A stretch of 64,000 nt of DNA from Ulota crispa (taxonomy: Eukaryota > Streptophyta > Bryopsida > Orthotrichales > Orthotrichaceae), in contig OY987247.1 of the NCBI GenBank assembly GCA_963920765.1, positions 19,440,471 to 19,504,470 of the forward strand, read 5' to 3'. The position numbers were made by a program, and so were the translations under genes. Under the pieces are notes generated by a model. That model saw only the letters and a list, made by a program, of their open reading frames with translations. It was not told the DNA's origin and made no database searches. Shown one piece after another: positions 10,001 to 21,534 of this stretch; the stretch's first letter is position 1, and each line of letters starts with the position of its first letter.

Positions 10001-10840
10001 TTGTTTAATTGTCTTTGTCATTTGGTTATTTAGGACATTATAGTATCTCATCCCTTACGCCCTGCGGTCTTTGTCTTTATCAAGGAGAAAGAATTATTCT
10101 CCATTTTCTTGAACCTAGCTGTCCCTTCTTTCCTACGGGCATTTAAATTTTCCCAATTCCCAAAGATGCCATCACGTTTCCATGGACAAAATCAAACCAT
10201 CATGTGCAACGTGTCTTGATCTCAATATGTGCTTTATAAAATCCACATTTGTTATGAATGTCAATCCAAATTCAACAACAGATAAGTGACAACACAATTT
10301 TCATTTAGTCATGTATCAATAACGGATAAGTGACCACATAGTTTTCATTAGTCATGTATTAGTTGTTTGTTAGTTTTGAATCAAGGTGCCACGGTGCTCC
10401 AACAAGCACATACATTCATTTTGTAGTGTTCAGTTTGTCGTTTTCTAGTTTTATTACACTATTTGGATTTAGGAAATAGTAAGTTATGCTAAACTAACAT
10501 AGTTGTTTGCACATTCCACTTAGTCATATTTTAGTTGTTCTTAAATTGATTACTATTTGGTTTTGGGCGTTTAGGGTTTGGGGTAAATGCTTGTTGTATA
10601 AAAATAGTGCGGTTTACTTGTAATAGTAGCAAGTAGTTCTATATTAGTCACTTCATAGTTGTCATTTTTAGTTCCAATGTTTGCGGCTTAATTGTTATAA
10701 AGCAGTCTCAACCCAATCACTCTAGAGTGGAGTTGAAGCAAACTTGAAGTGACAACACAGTTGTCATACAATCACAAGAGGTTTAGGGTTTATAATGCAG
10801 TAACTCTTCAAATAGAATACAATCACCAACCATTCACACA
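10001..10840. other. No recognisable gene
   Basis: Sequence with scattered TAGTCAT and TTTAGTTG motifs, resembling degraded CACTA subterminal sequence, but no terminus could be assigned. No coding similarity. Confidence 0.3.
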
Positions 10841-10849
10841 AGCAAACAA

Positions 10850-10945
10850 AATTTAGTCACAAATTAGAGTCACAAACTAGAGTCACAAACTAGCCACAAA
10901 CTAGTCACAAATTAGAGTCATAAACTAATCACAAACTAGTCACAA
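10850..10945. repeat. Short tandem repeat of TAGTCACAAACTAG type
   Basis: About seven degenerate 13-16 bp units of the form AGTCACAAACTAG/AGAGTCACAAATT lie in a row. Units like this are common as subterminal repeats of CACTA elements, but no element ends are visible next to it. Confidence 0.6.
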
Positions 10946-11359
10946 ATGTAGACACCATTTAGACATAACAGCATTACAATGTAGTCTAATCACACAATCA
11001 AACTGAGGTTACATTACAATCACAATACAGTCATTATACATTATCCATAAAATCCCATTACAGTCACAAAATAATTACAATTTAGTTGCAATGTAGTTAA
11101 GGAGCAGTCGCCATGCATTCATGATCCGGCCAATTCACGATTGCTATTTAGTCAAGATTCACTGCAAACTCTATGTAAAATCTAGTTATAAGGTTCAAGG
11201 TTTTCAAAACCTCAAAGTATATCCACTGCTTATTTAGCACTCACAAATTGTCCCACATACTATTTTCTAAACCCAATCAACATCATTTGCACATGCCTGC
11301 AATTTCAGCAATTTCATATAAACAATGAAAACACAACCTTAAAATGAGTTACAATATTG

Positions 11360-11489
11360 TAACGCACAAAGCCAACAAACCTTGACAAGTGCGCAAAGCA
11401 AACAAACGTGCAAAGAATATAGAGCCTACAAAACCAGAGAAGTGCACGGAGCAACAAACCTTGACAAGTGCACGGAGCCAACTAGGAAG
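11360..11489. repeat. Degenerate tandem repeat, left of the LTR-type element
   Basis: Units containing CAAACCTTGACAAGTGCACGGAGC, quoted here in part as GACAAGTGCACGGAGCC, repeat with variation. The same family resumes at 14607 after the 3.1 kb insertion, with AGAAGACCGGAGAGCC units, so the array was a single one before the insertion. Confidence 0.6.
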
Positions 11490-14400
11490 TGTGAGTTTCG
11501 GATTTAGCACTAAGAACCCTGAATTACTTTTTTGTTTTACTTTGCTTTAATATCACATTAATATAAGTGGAATAGCCATTTATGTTGATTTAGATTAGAT
11601 AGACCAAATGGTTAGTAGTACGCCATTTACCCTATTCCATTTGGTAAGTCAGCAGGAGTGATTTAGGGAGATTTAGTAGGTTTTAGTCAATTTGAGTGAC
11701 ACACCTACTAGGAGCTTGGGATCCACTCCAAAAGTCTCCACTAGCCTAATTAGAGAGGGTTAGTTTAGGTTTGGCTACTAGGGACTTAGGATCCCCTCCA
11801 AAAGTCCCCACTAACCTAATTAGAGAGGGTTAGCATAGGAGTAGATTAGCCATGCCATGGCCGAGGGCCACATCACCTAGTCCAAGCTACATTATTGATT
11901 TGGTGCATCTATACCCAAGGTTCCCAAGACCTTCTGCGTTTCAGAGAGTGTGATTCCAAGCAGTTAACTTTGCTAGGCTACTAGTCAACCTCGATGAAAG
12001 GGGGTTGAAAAATGGCAGTAAAATGCCACCAAAATTCATGGAGGATTTTCTCAAGGATTTATGAAGATCCCCCAAGTTTCAAGTCATTTCAATAGCGGCA
12101 AAGCCTTGAACAACAACATCCATCATGTTTCAAGAAAACACGCAACATCCAAATTCAAGATATCATCCATTTGGAGCCCAATTGACAAAAGCAAGGAAAG
12201 TTTCTTGACTCCCCCGGCAATGTTGAAAGACCTCGGGAAGTCAATTTCTCAATTGGGGATGAATTTCCAATTCTGGATTTTTCATCCATCCACCTCTAAC
12301 CCTTCATTCAAGTTTTTTGATGCCTTGTAGCTTGGAATTGGAAGTGTGAACAATCAAAATCAGCTATTTTGGGTCCAAGGAATCCAATGCCACCATTTGT
12401 TTGTTGTTTGGAGCTACGCTCCAAAAGTTATGGAAAATTCATCCAGATTTCATCCATTTTGAATTTTTCTTAAATTTTAGGTAGATTTCAAGGGATCTAT
12501 GGATCTCCTAGATAGAGGGCCGAGGTGTCCTCCCCCAAATGTATAAAAGGAGGCCCACCTCCTCTCCAAACACTCCTTGGTCACTTATCACCTCTCTTAT
12601 TACTCCCTTGTTTTAAAACACTTTCATCATCACTTGCTTGTCAACGGTCACTTTTGTCCTTCTTTGGTGGTCCCCTTTTGTGGGACTCTTCCCTCTTACC
12701 TTGTATATTAGAGTTCTTTGTGAGGATAGAGAGTGTTGGTCTCTCAATTAGTAGGGGGAGGCCCGTAGTGAGTTCCTAGAGTGTTTGGTTTTACTAACAC
12801 CTAAGAAGTTGGATTACAGTTGGCGATGCCGCTTTTCCATACTTCTGAGAAGTCCTAGTACTCCCTTAGTTCCCATTTAGAGTGTCAACTTACCATTACC
12901 TTACCAGAACTCTGTCCCTATCGCATCATCACATCGTAAGCCCTCCTAGCAGTTCTTGAGGAATCCTGATAGCTTAGCCTTATCGAGCCAGCTCTCTTGA
13001 TTCCCTTAGCAGCTCTCTGAAAAGGCACCGGGCTGAGAAATTCTCTCAACTTGAGGCCTCGCCTCACCCCCAAAGTCTCTCAGCCAGTGACAATTATAGC
13101 ATACTCAGCCCGGCTGCTGCCGCTCTCTCTCTTGAGATTACAGTCGGCACTCCTGTATCTCTCTTGAGTCTACCTAGTTGCTGCTCTCTCTTGAGATCAC
13201 ACTCGACCCCTTGTCTCTCTCTCAAGTCTACCCAGCTGCTGCCCTCTCTCAAGATTACGCTCGTCCCTCCTTGTTCCTTTTGAGTCTACCTAGCTGCTAC
13301 CTTCTCTTAAGATTACACTTGTCCCTCCTTTGTCTCCCTTGAGTTTTACTAGTTGCTGCTCTCTTGAGATTACCCAACTGCATGCTGCCCCTCTTGAGAT
13401 CACATTCTCTCTTGAGTTTACCCAACCGCTGCCTCTTTTGAATTCACAAGCTGCCACTCTCTCTTGAGATTGCATTTGGCCCCTGTCTCTCTTTTGAGTC
13501 TATCCAACTGCTGCTCTCTCTTGAGATCACACTTGGCCCCTGTCTCTCTCTCAAGTTTTACCAACTGCAGCTCTCTTGAGTTTACCCAACCGCTGCCTCT
13601 CTTGCGATCACACTCTCTCTTGAGTTTACCAAGCCGCTGCCTCTCTCATGATCACCCTCTCTCTCAAGTTCACTAGCTGCAGGTCTTGGCCAATAGTTCA
13701 TCCAACAGTTTCATCCACAATATTTCATCCACGGCTCTCATCCCGCGGTTTCATCCATGGCAATTTTCATCCACGGCTCTCCCTTCGAAGCTTTAGGGCC
13801 TGCAGCTCTAGTCAGCCTTGGATTTGGCCCTAGAGGCTAATATTTGGGAAAATTAGGATAAAATAAGAAAGAAGGGGTTAGAGCATTAAGAGCCCAATCA
13901 TTTGTTTGTCCTTTAAAGGAAATATCTTACATTGCCATGTGCTAGAATTGCATTTGTGTTGTTTGTGCTAAACTTTATCATAACAAAAATCCTAGGAGGT
14001 CTTTCCTTGCATCATAGACCCCACTTAGCGGTGTATACCCGTCATACTTAGTCCACTAACAAGACAAAGGTCACTTGGCATCATATTAGACATTATTTGG
14101 GTTACCACAAGGGAGTATAAGGATCTTCAAACTCCCTTCTAGGCATACTCTCGATGTTGTGATTATTTGTCACGATTACAATGAGAGAACCTGTTCACGA
14201 GCGAGTTTTATCTCCGCCAATCCAACAGTGCGTTGCGATTATTTGTCCCTAGAATTGAGTATTATACATTGATCTAGGACCACCATATCACAAAATGATG
14301 GAAGCCACTCACAACCAAGACATAGAATATGTGAATCCCCATGACAAGGTTTGATTACTTACGTAACCATTTTAGTTAACCACAGAATCCAACGTGTGAA

Positions 14401-14601
14401 ATACTAAAGCAGACTGTCCTCTTCTTTACTCATCATTGTATATTGTAGGCTTGTTAGTAAAGATCCATTGCTTGGAAGGCATCTTTAGTTGGAAATCTAC
14501 AACCAAATCCACCCTCTTGCTGTTCTGGCTCATTTCCCAATTTTGTTAGAACCCGGTCGTGCTTGCGCTTACTTCTCAAGGGGGAGGTTTGAGCATTCAC
14601 A
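11490..14601. mobile_element. 3.1 kb LTR-retrotransposon-derived element (fossil)
   Basis: The unit begins TGTGAG, ends TTCACA and is flanked on both sides by the 5-bp duplication GGAAG (11485-11489 and 14602-14606), the classic signature of LTR-class integration. A TATA-like box (TATAAAAGG) lies at about 12542. A TTGGCGATGCCGC stretch near 12816 resembles a primer-binding region, and AAGGGGGAGG near 14578 resembles a polypurine tract. A C/T-rich tandem repeat fills 13100-13690. No capsid, protease, polymerase or integrase coding region is seen, and no obvious second LTR. It is therefore either a very long solo LTR or a non-autonomous, internally deleted derivative. Perfect target duplications suggest a fairly recent insertion. 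The family is uncertain, Gypsy-like if the primer-site reading is right. Confidence 0.6.
13100..13690. repeat. C/T-rich minisatellite of about 55 bp inside the LTR-type element
   Basis: Phrases such as CTCTCTTGAGATCACACT, CTGTCTCTCTCTTGAGTCTACC and CAACTGCTGC recur about ten times in variable spacing. Reading frames predicted across it on both strands are low-complexity by-products and have no recognisable similarity. Confidence 0.7.
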
Positions 14602-14606
14602 GGAAG

Positions 14607-14790
14607 CCAACAAATTTTGACAAGTGCGCAAAGCAAACAAACGTAAGAAAAGTGAGGAGCAAACAAACCTAAGAAGACCGGAGAGCCAACAAACCTAAGA
14701 AGACCGGAGAGCCAACAAACCTTAACAAGTGCACAAAGTCAACAAACTCTCTAAAGAGTACAGAGCCAACAAATCAAGTCTACAAAACTA
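14607..14790. repeat. Degenerate tandem repeat, right of the LTR-type element
   Basis: Continues the array at 11360: AGAAGACCGGAGAGCCAACA occurs twice in perfect tandem, with further variants before and after. The interrupted array is direct evidence that 11490-14601 is an insertion. Confidence 0.65.
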
Positions 14791-15143
14791 AACCCCAAAC
14801 TTAAAGGTGGCGGCCGCATCTTCACCTTACAAACTACCAACCCTAATCTCAATGAAGGGTCCAAACTGACTCTAAAATTATAACTTAATTTTTGGAGTGA
14901 CTACTATTAAAACTTAGATAATATTTATTTTGGCAAATTTAACATCAACAATGTGTTCAAAACATAAATTTGCATAAAAATGAACTATTTACATGCTAAA
15001 ATTATTGTAAAATATTAGAAACAAATTTTTTTGTAAATTTTAATTTTTAAACTTCTAACATTTGAATGTATTAATTTTTTTTGATTTTTTAATTTTTAAT
15101 TTTTTTTTACTTCTATCTTTAAAAAACAATCAAAATTGTGATT
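14791..15143. other. AT-rich interval, no feature
   Basis: Apart from a short GC-richer stretch (GGTGGCGGCCGCATC) near 14803, this is A/T-rich sequence with no recognisable gene or repeat. Confidence 0.3.
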
Positions 15144-15216
15144 ATATGTATATATACATATATAAACATATAGATATATATGTATATATATGTATAAATG
15201 TATATATATATATACA
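15144..15216. repeat. TA-rich microsatellite
   Basis: Imperfect TATATG/TATATA simple repeat. It abuts the hairpin end of the Helitron-like block at 15217 and may mark slippage at that terminus. Confidence 0.8.
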
Positions 15217-15653
15217 AGTGGGTAAATCCACTTACCAAGGTAAATGAATAGTGGTGAGATTTTAAGTGGAGACTCAACGTATATATCTTTTCATATCAAT
15301 CTATACTTCTTCTAATTAAAAATTATCCAATGGGGTTAAGTAATTAAATATGTCTTTTCATGTCAATCTATACCTCTTCTAGTTTTAAATTTCAGATTTA
15401 GATTTACAAAATATTCATAGGGGTTCATTTTCAATTGACTTTTTGTCTCCCTTCCTACCCCTTTGTGTTCAATTTAAAATATAAAGTAAGAGTTATTTAA
15501 TAAGGTTCATTGAGAATGTCCTTTCACCTTCCAAATATTAGGTAAAACATTGGTCACAATAAACTAAACGTTTTTTCTTTGTTTGTTAATGTTGAGGTTG
15601 GCCGGTCAAATTACCTAATGGACGAGTTATGGCCATTTTTTTATAATGCTAGA
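15217..15653 (-). mobile_element. Small non-autonomous Helitron-like block (copy A)
   Basis: Read on the minus strand it starts TCTAGCATTATAAAAAAATG and ends with a hairpin region (GGTAAAT...ATTTACC type). It is about 80-90 percent like 26049-26478 in opposite orientation and like the interrupted copy at 26524-27882. Unlike the 26049 copy, the CTAG end is not visible here, where a TA microsatellite begins. Shared internal text includes GACCGGCCAACCTCAAC and ACCTTCCAAATATTAGG. Confidence 0.55.
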
Positions 15654-16600
15654 CGAGTCTTGATTCCATTTTGCTATTGCAAAATTGTCCTAACACTTGT
15701 CTATCATAGTGGTGTGGGATTCAAGTTGGGGGATTTTGAAAAACCAAAAAGAGGAAAATTTATTAAAGAATGAGGTTGCTTCATTTAGCATAGCAGAAGT
15801 AAATTCAATGTTTCCATTTAATATAGCAGAGGTAAATGCGACGTTTCCATTTAGCATATGTAGATGAGTTGGCAACCCCATTTAGCATTTTTTTGTAGAA
15901 ATTCAACTTGAAACTTTTAGTAAAATTAAAATATCCAATGAGGTACTTTTAAGTTTAACTAACTAAAATTGAAATAAAAATAATTAATAACATCTCCATT
16001 ATTAGAGAGGGAGAGGGAGAAAATTGAACATAGAGGAGGGGGGAGGGGATTCTCTCCATTTAGCATAGCTAAATTGATTTGAAGAATATTGAGTTTCAAT
16101 TCCAAAATGAGTAAAGTCTCCAATGTGGTTCAATCCATATCTAAAATTCAAATCAATTTGTCTCATCATCTCTCCCTCCTCTTTCCTTTGAAGTTGAATT
16201 TCAATTCCAAATTGAAAAAGGTCCAATGGGTTTCCACAAAGGATGCCCTTCCACATCCAATACCCATGCCATTGTCCTTTCACTTTGCCCCTTGGCCCTC
16301 AGCCAATCACTAATTATCAAACCAACAAACACACAAACACACAAACACAAAATACACTATGGAGAATGGGCATTTTTTTATAAGGATAGACGAGTCTTGA
16401 TCTCGTTTTGCTATCGCAAAATGGTCTCATGACTCGTCTATTGTGGTGGTGTGGAATTCAAGTTGGGGGATTCAAGTAGGAACTTTATGAAATGGTCTCA
16501 TATTGGACAATTTTGTTTAAAATAGCTGCACCATGTGAAGGTAGCAATCCATGCAGCCATATTTGCTTTTTGCAAGGGATTTCAAACTTTGAGTATCGTC
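15654..16600. repeat. Dispersed Helitron-associated block (Y block, copy A)
   Basis: Follows directly on copy A of the Helitron-like block and is repeated, in the same arrangement, at 27883-28626 and partly at 25200-26048. Diagnostic text includes CCCCATTTAGCATT, TTTCAATTCCAAATTG, CCATTGTCCTTTCAC and TAATTATCAAACC. No coding similarity. It contains the hairpin at 16387-16440. Confidence 0.55.
16387..16440. repeat. 54-bp hairpin TAGACGAGTC...GACTCGTCTA
   Basis: Outer arms TAGACGAGTC and GACTCGTCTA are exact complements; an inner stem GTTTTGC/GCAAAA surrounds a TATC loop. Related but less perfect hairpins follow the GACGAGTCTTG or GATGAGTCTTG text at 15651 and 27880, while at 26512 only the first arm is retained. 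It recurs at the junction between Helitron-like blocks, consistent with a terminal structure of that family. Confidence 0.6.
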
Positions 16601-18619
16601 ATTATAGATGATTCTACCTAGGTCTTCCAATAAATCTCATGGTCAAGCTGTGCTCCAAATATGCACTGCAACAACTCCTTGTACATGACAATGGTTGTTG
16701 TTTCACCATTTTGACAATGCAGTGCCACATTCCCAACACCGGTAACTCAAGACAATGCAACATACAACTGACCATGCATGAATACGGGCTCTGGCAAATA
16801 AATGCCCACCGTTCCCATAGTCCTGCCTTGCGATTTGTTGATTATCATTGCAAATGCGAGTTGTATTGGAAATTGCCGCCTCAAAAGTGTAAACGGCCAG
16901 CAATGACCAATGGACAACGTGGTAATTCTTGGGATGTTCCATATGGTGCTTGCATGCTTACCACCAACGATTTCTGCCACAATCAAATGGCGTGCACAAC
17001 TTTGAATAATGAATTGGGTCCCATTGCATAAGCGGGAACTTGCATCTAAGTTTTGCAATAATATAACAAGTACTCCAATCTTCAATGCCGGTTGATGTGG
17101 AGGCATCCTAGCCAAGGTGATCACGTTAAGAAACTCACTTCCAATCCCCATGGCTCAATTATCTCCCGCTGCAATTGTATCTGCTGACAAAAAAAACATG
17201 CTCTTCTCCAAGCATCATCGCAGCAATCTTTGTGTTAATTTTGTTCAAGACCGTGTTTTTTTGTTGTTAAGATGGCCCAACCATTCATACATCCAAGATC
17301 TACATATTGCATAAGAAGATTTGCAAACACAATGTCAATAAGGTTTCAAAGGCTTGTGCAACGTGTAATCCCAGAGTATAGAGCAGTCTCTACTTTAGCA
17401 AATGGTGCAATGCCCACATGTGGTAGAGGGGGCTGATTCGCTTCATGAACTGTAGCTTCAATACCATCTCCAATACAAAGAATGTATTCTGCATTTGGTC
17501 AAGAATCTAGGTCTACACGCAATTGCATATATCTGTTAGTGTTAGAATATGCACATGCCTCCAAAGCATCGACCGCTTAAGGGCTGCACCAACGATTGTC
17601 GGTCGTGATCCTTGAGCCACAATAGGTGCACACTACCAAAAGTCGCCACCAAATACAATCACTTTTCCACCAAAAAGAGAGTTGGGCCGCTATAGTAAGT
17701 CTTGCAAAGTTCAATCCATTGCTTTGGCGCAATGTTTGTGCTGGGCTAGGGCCTCATCCCAATCAATAAGTTTGGCTGCACAAAGTACGTCGGCAATGTC
17801 AGATCTTGTTGAGATGCCATAGACGGAATCCCTATCAATGTCTATAGGGATCTTGAATATTGAATGTGCCGTTCGCCCACCATCCAACAAAAGAGCTGCA
17901 ATTCCAGAAGAAGCAACAACAATAGCCACGTCACCTCCTCTCCAAACAAAAGCCAGTAAGACGCTGTACACAAATGTCTTGCCAGAGCCCCCTTGTCCAT
18001 CGAGGAAAAAGACTTTGCCTTTGTCAAGGCATACAATGTCAAGAATCGATGTGATGGCCCTTTCTTGATCAATGTTTAGGAGAGGTAGGCTTCTCTCCAC
18101 CAAGGTCTGCAGCACAATCCTGTTGTAATTAAACTCCTCTGCTAGGTTTGCATTGACGCGCTCGACTCCCAAAGGTGCAACCGCCAAGGGCATTTGCGAA
18201 AAGTCTTGCAAGCTTTTATTTGCCAACACTAGTCTTGCATCCATAAGCAAAAGGGAATCATTATACGCCTCTTTGACAGTCTTGCCCTCATTTCTTCTCC
18301 GATAGCGTGTGTCATGGGATATTTCATCTTGATACCTCTCCCACAATACTTCCGGATGCAAAGGGAAGCAAAACAATAATAGAATGACAAATAAATTTAG
18401 CAATCTCTTTGCGTTTTGATCAACGCACGCCTCACGCATGCATGCATCCCACTTCAAGTTGTCTTGCAACAAACCCAATGCAGCGCAAGCAGATTGAAAG
18501 GTTGGATACACATTGCCATCTACTATCCATGGATTTTCAAATGACGCTGCTCCTGGTACGATGGTTAATATCAACCGTAGGTAGAATCGCTCACTCGCTG
18601 TTGCGTGAACAAAATACAC
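16600..18619 (-). pseudogene. Helitron PIF1-type helicase part
   Basis: This continues the Rep frame: YFVHATASERFYLR is the usual junction, GQGGSGKT at 17975-17998 is the Walker A (P-loop), and LIDWDEA is the Walker B. After a stop at 17711 the same frame reads TLQDLL and FGGKVIVFGGDF. The C-terminal helicase motifs NKSQGRT and VGIYLPEPVFMHGQLYVALS lie at 17151-16747. The family unwinds DNA during rolling-circle transposition. The region between about 17640 and 17151 is poorly preserved. Several in-frame stops sit where the family consensus has arginine, fitting CGA-to-TGA decay. Confidence 0.85.
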
Positions 18620-20220
18620 CCAATTGACAGCTTCTTTGCCGCTCTGAAGTGCAAACCAAGCTTTTTCCCTGCATTTCCATATGTGTTAGCGTGGGAAATC
18701 AATGTAAAGTACATGTCGTGAATCTTCATTTTTTGCATTATATGTAAAATACCTTGTCAATGTTGTTCTCTAGGTCGCAGCGCGTTCTGCAATTGCTGCC
18801 AAGTCTTCTTGAGCATTGAATAATACGTTATGTTGTCCTAGAAATTGAACTCCCAATTGTATAACAGGAGGCCACTCCATATGTTTCTTAAACAACAACA
18901 ACAAATCTACAGCTTTTGCAGCACTCAAATATTGTGCATCGATATATTGCTTGATCTTGTTTGTTGGTCTATTGACCTCCACTGCTGTGCGGTCTTGTCC
19001 TTTGTAGATGTACTTGAACAGATACTTCACACTCCAAATCCTTGTAGAAACCTCCACATTTATGTGGGCATTGAACTTCTTGGTCAAATAGAGGTTGTGA
19101 GGTATCACCCACCAATTGTCATATACAAATCCACCTGGGGGTTTTTGGAACGTACAACCGTTGTTGCAGTGTTGATACACAACGTATCCATCTTCTCCTT
19201 GTGTTGTCTCTTTGGAAAATGAGCACGGATAACGTTTTTTGCAACGACCATCCACCATGCAACGGGCATTTAGATACTCCACACCACAAGGTCCATGTAG
19301 AAGGCACTTGGTAACCTTTGCATAGAGTTTTACATTATCCTTCAAAGGCAGCTCAGCTGAAACCAAACATTCAATGTTGTCCATTGTTGTCACCTTTTGT
19401 GCATGAGGAAAAACCAACAGCAAATGAATGTGCGGCAAGCCTTGTTTTTGATATTCTCTTGTCCAAATGTTGCCCACAACTTGTGCAAACCATCCCATCT
19501 CTACCAATCCTCTCAAAAAAGTCTTGGTCTTCATCCAAAATACTCAAGCGACCAATTATGGGCGATCCGCAGGCGTCTGACCTTGTTGAAGTTTGGAAAT
19601 AACTTCTAGCCAATTGGGATTGCACATAAATGTTAAGAACACGTTGGGTGTGCCCATTGTATGAACAATGGCCATAGCATCTTGATATGTCTGCATCATA
19701 AACTGAGGGGATATAGGAAAATTGGTAGGCAAAATAACTCTACAACCAGCTTGAGTTAAATCAACCCCATTGTCTTGCTGCAACATGTCTACCAATCTTT
19801 GGTACAATTCAGCCCAAAGTAGTGCTTGATTGTGGCTCAAATAGTTGAGCGTATTCTGCTCCATTTTGGCAGCAACGTCAAAAATTTTCTTATTTAAATA
19901 GTCGCCCTCCAAACTGTAATGTAGACAGCTCTCTGGTAAAATGCAATCTCTGTGCATAAAATGCACTCATTATGACTATATGTTGAGCTTGTCCCTTGTT
20001 GTTCTGTAGATGGATATTCTCAGACCATCCATTTTCTCCTGCCAAGAATAACAATGGATATTGCAAAGGATCATACGATGGTGCTAACTCATTCATTTGT
20101 AACAAACTGCCTTCATGTCGTTGTTGTACATTGATATCTCAATTTCCAACCTCTCTTGGTTCTCCGAAGATGATCATAGCAACTTTGTCGGCACTTAGTG
20201 CATTGTATCAATGTGGATCT
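18620..20220 (-). pseudogene. Helitron Rep nuclease part (Helitron-like N domain, HUH motif)
   Basis: About 20105-19890 encodes SYDPLQYPLLFLAGENGW, the conserved entry to the Helitron-like N domain. About 19966-19556 carries GCRVILPTNFPISPQFMMQ and NVFLTFMCNPNW. From 19534 the frame continues with EYQKQGLPHIHLLLVFP, where HIH at 19424-19432 is the metal-binding HUH motif. About 18990 encodes VKYLFKYIYKG, the YxxKY tyrosine motif used to cut and rejoin DNA strands. Stops interrupt the frame near 19557, 19545, 18771 and 18699, and the frame changes near 19950, so the copy is inactive. Catalytic residues themselves are intact. Confidence 0.85.
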
Positions 20221-20697
20221 CCTTAATCATACTGTTTGCGAGCAGCTGTGATAACGATTTGAACTACCTCAGCAAGATTTGCAGCCAGGCGGTTTGCTGT
20301 ATGCATAAAGACGTTGACATATGGATTTATATGTCCAAGGATGGCTCTAATGGTGGTCAAGGTCCCAGGATTGAGGTTTGGATTTTGCAGTTCACGATTT
20401 TGACCCTCATGTGCTGTGCCGTAAACATATGCCTAAAGAAAACGTGGTACTTGTCTTTCTTCTAGTACCATCCCACCAATCATGTGGTAGAATCCTCCAT
20501 GCACTCTGTAAGTGTGCACTCCTCGTCTAAGTTCAAAACCCACACTTTAAACTTGCGTAGATATAAATGCAAATGTAGCATTATACGATCGAATCTTCTT
20601 GCGCAAATCAACATCTCTAGGGTTGTGCAGCAATGCTAAATACTCTCAAGGGGTGCAAATTGGCGGTAGCACAACCTTACTATTTGCACAGCACTTG

Positions 20698-21311
20698 CTA
20701 TACTTTGGTATTCAGATTGAGCCACCCGTCCTCTCTTAGAATCAATGGTGCACCCCACAAAAATAGAACTCTTGGTTCATGCCTTCTAGAACCTCCATGT
20801 CTATTGGTGGATCTGCCATAGGAAAACAAATGTCTTGCAATCCAGGTGGGCGAGCAGCTTGAAGATGATCCTTTTGAGCTTGTTCTTGATGATGTTCCCT
20901 TTGTCGCTCGGCATTTGCTGCTTATCGCGCCTCTTGCACATCCTCCGCTTCCATTTCTCATGGGATCCTCTGTCGTGCGACTTCCATTGCTTGTCGCGCT
21001 TCTTGAGCATCCTTCGCCTCCATCTCTTGTGCTATCCTCTGTCGCTCGACATTTGTTGCTTGTCACGCTTGTTGAGCTTCCTCTACTTCCATCTCTCATG
21101 ATACCCTATGTCGTGCGGCCTCTGCCAATTGTCTTGCTTCTCGCACACCATCAGCTTGTAAAGCCCAATGGCGTTCTTGCGTCTCAGCTTGCGCAGCTCG
21201 ACGTGCAGCGGTTTGCATGATTCTTCTACACTTTGTAGCAGCTATTCTCCTTTCCTCCTCATTATTGTAGATGTATTGTCTTCCGCGGCCTCCTCCCACA
21301 TGTAGATACAA
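20698..21311 (-). pseudogene. Helitron protein N-terminal charged repeat region
   Basis: The start region encodes Arg/Ala/Glu-rich sequence (EEERRIAATKCRRI, then AARRAAQAETQERHWALQ). It is followed by about four 23-residue repeats of the type RQRIAQEMEAKDAQEARQA, produced by a 69-bp tandem DNA repeat at about 20900-21120. The repeats would form a charged alpha-helical coiled coil. Such extensions precede the Rep domain in many plant Helitrons. The frame is broken in places. The long alternative frames in this stretch (Ser/Gly-rich and Leu-rich) are shadows of the same repeat. Confidence 0.5.
20900..21120. repeat. 69-bp tandem repeat coding for a 23-residue unit
   Basis: The phrase TCCTCTGTCG(T/C)(T/G)CGAC recurs with 69-bp spacing about three to four times. 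The length is a multiple of three, so copy-number change keeps the Helitron frame. Confidence 0.65.
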
Positions 21312-21534
21312 GGTGTAGGTTTGACCAAAGTGGAGTCAACTCTCAAGAAATCTAGTCATTCACTAACACCTGCATAAACAAGTAAACATCTTACATGTGT
21401 TTTTTGATATTTCTGTGTATTTCCATATTATTCTACTTTAACATTTTTTGTTTTTAAGTTTGTACTCTACAAACATCTTGAGCAACTATGAAGTTTTTAT
21501 TTTAGATTTGCAATAGTTAAGTTCATGTGCTTTC

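Larger units (their letters stand above)
16600..21330 (-). mobile_element. Decayed autonomous Helitron (rolling-circle transposon)
   Basis: On the minus strand the order is a charged repeat-rich N-terminus (21311-20740), Helitron-like N domain and HUH Rep nuclease (about 20220-18640), then PIF1-type DNA helicase (about 18640-16600). This Rep-helicase fusion is the defining gene of Helitrons. Most of the length from 19966 to 17711 stays in one frame broken only by stop codons, with a frame change near 19950. The exact TC and CTRR ends were not located; the flanking Helitron-like blocks at 15217-16600 may be separate insertions that abut it. Confidence 0.85.

Noticed and set aside
12525-13833. 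Several open frames (Leu/Ser/Cys-rich) in the C/T-rich region
   Set aside because: They fall in the minisatellite of the LTR-type element and are low-complexity by-products.
16639-17031. 130-codon plus-strand frame
   Set aside because: It is antisense to the Helitron helicase C-terminus, whose minus-strand frame carries the conserved YLPEPVF and YVALS motifs.
18845-19222. 125-codon plus-strand frame
   Set aside because: Antisense shadow of the Helitron Rep domain.
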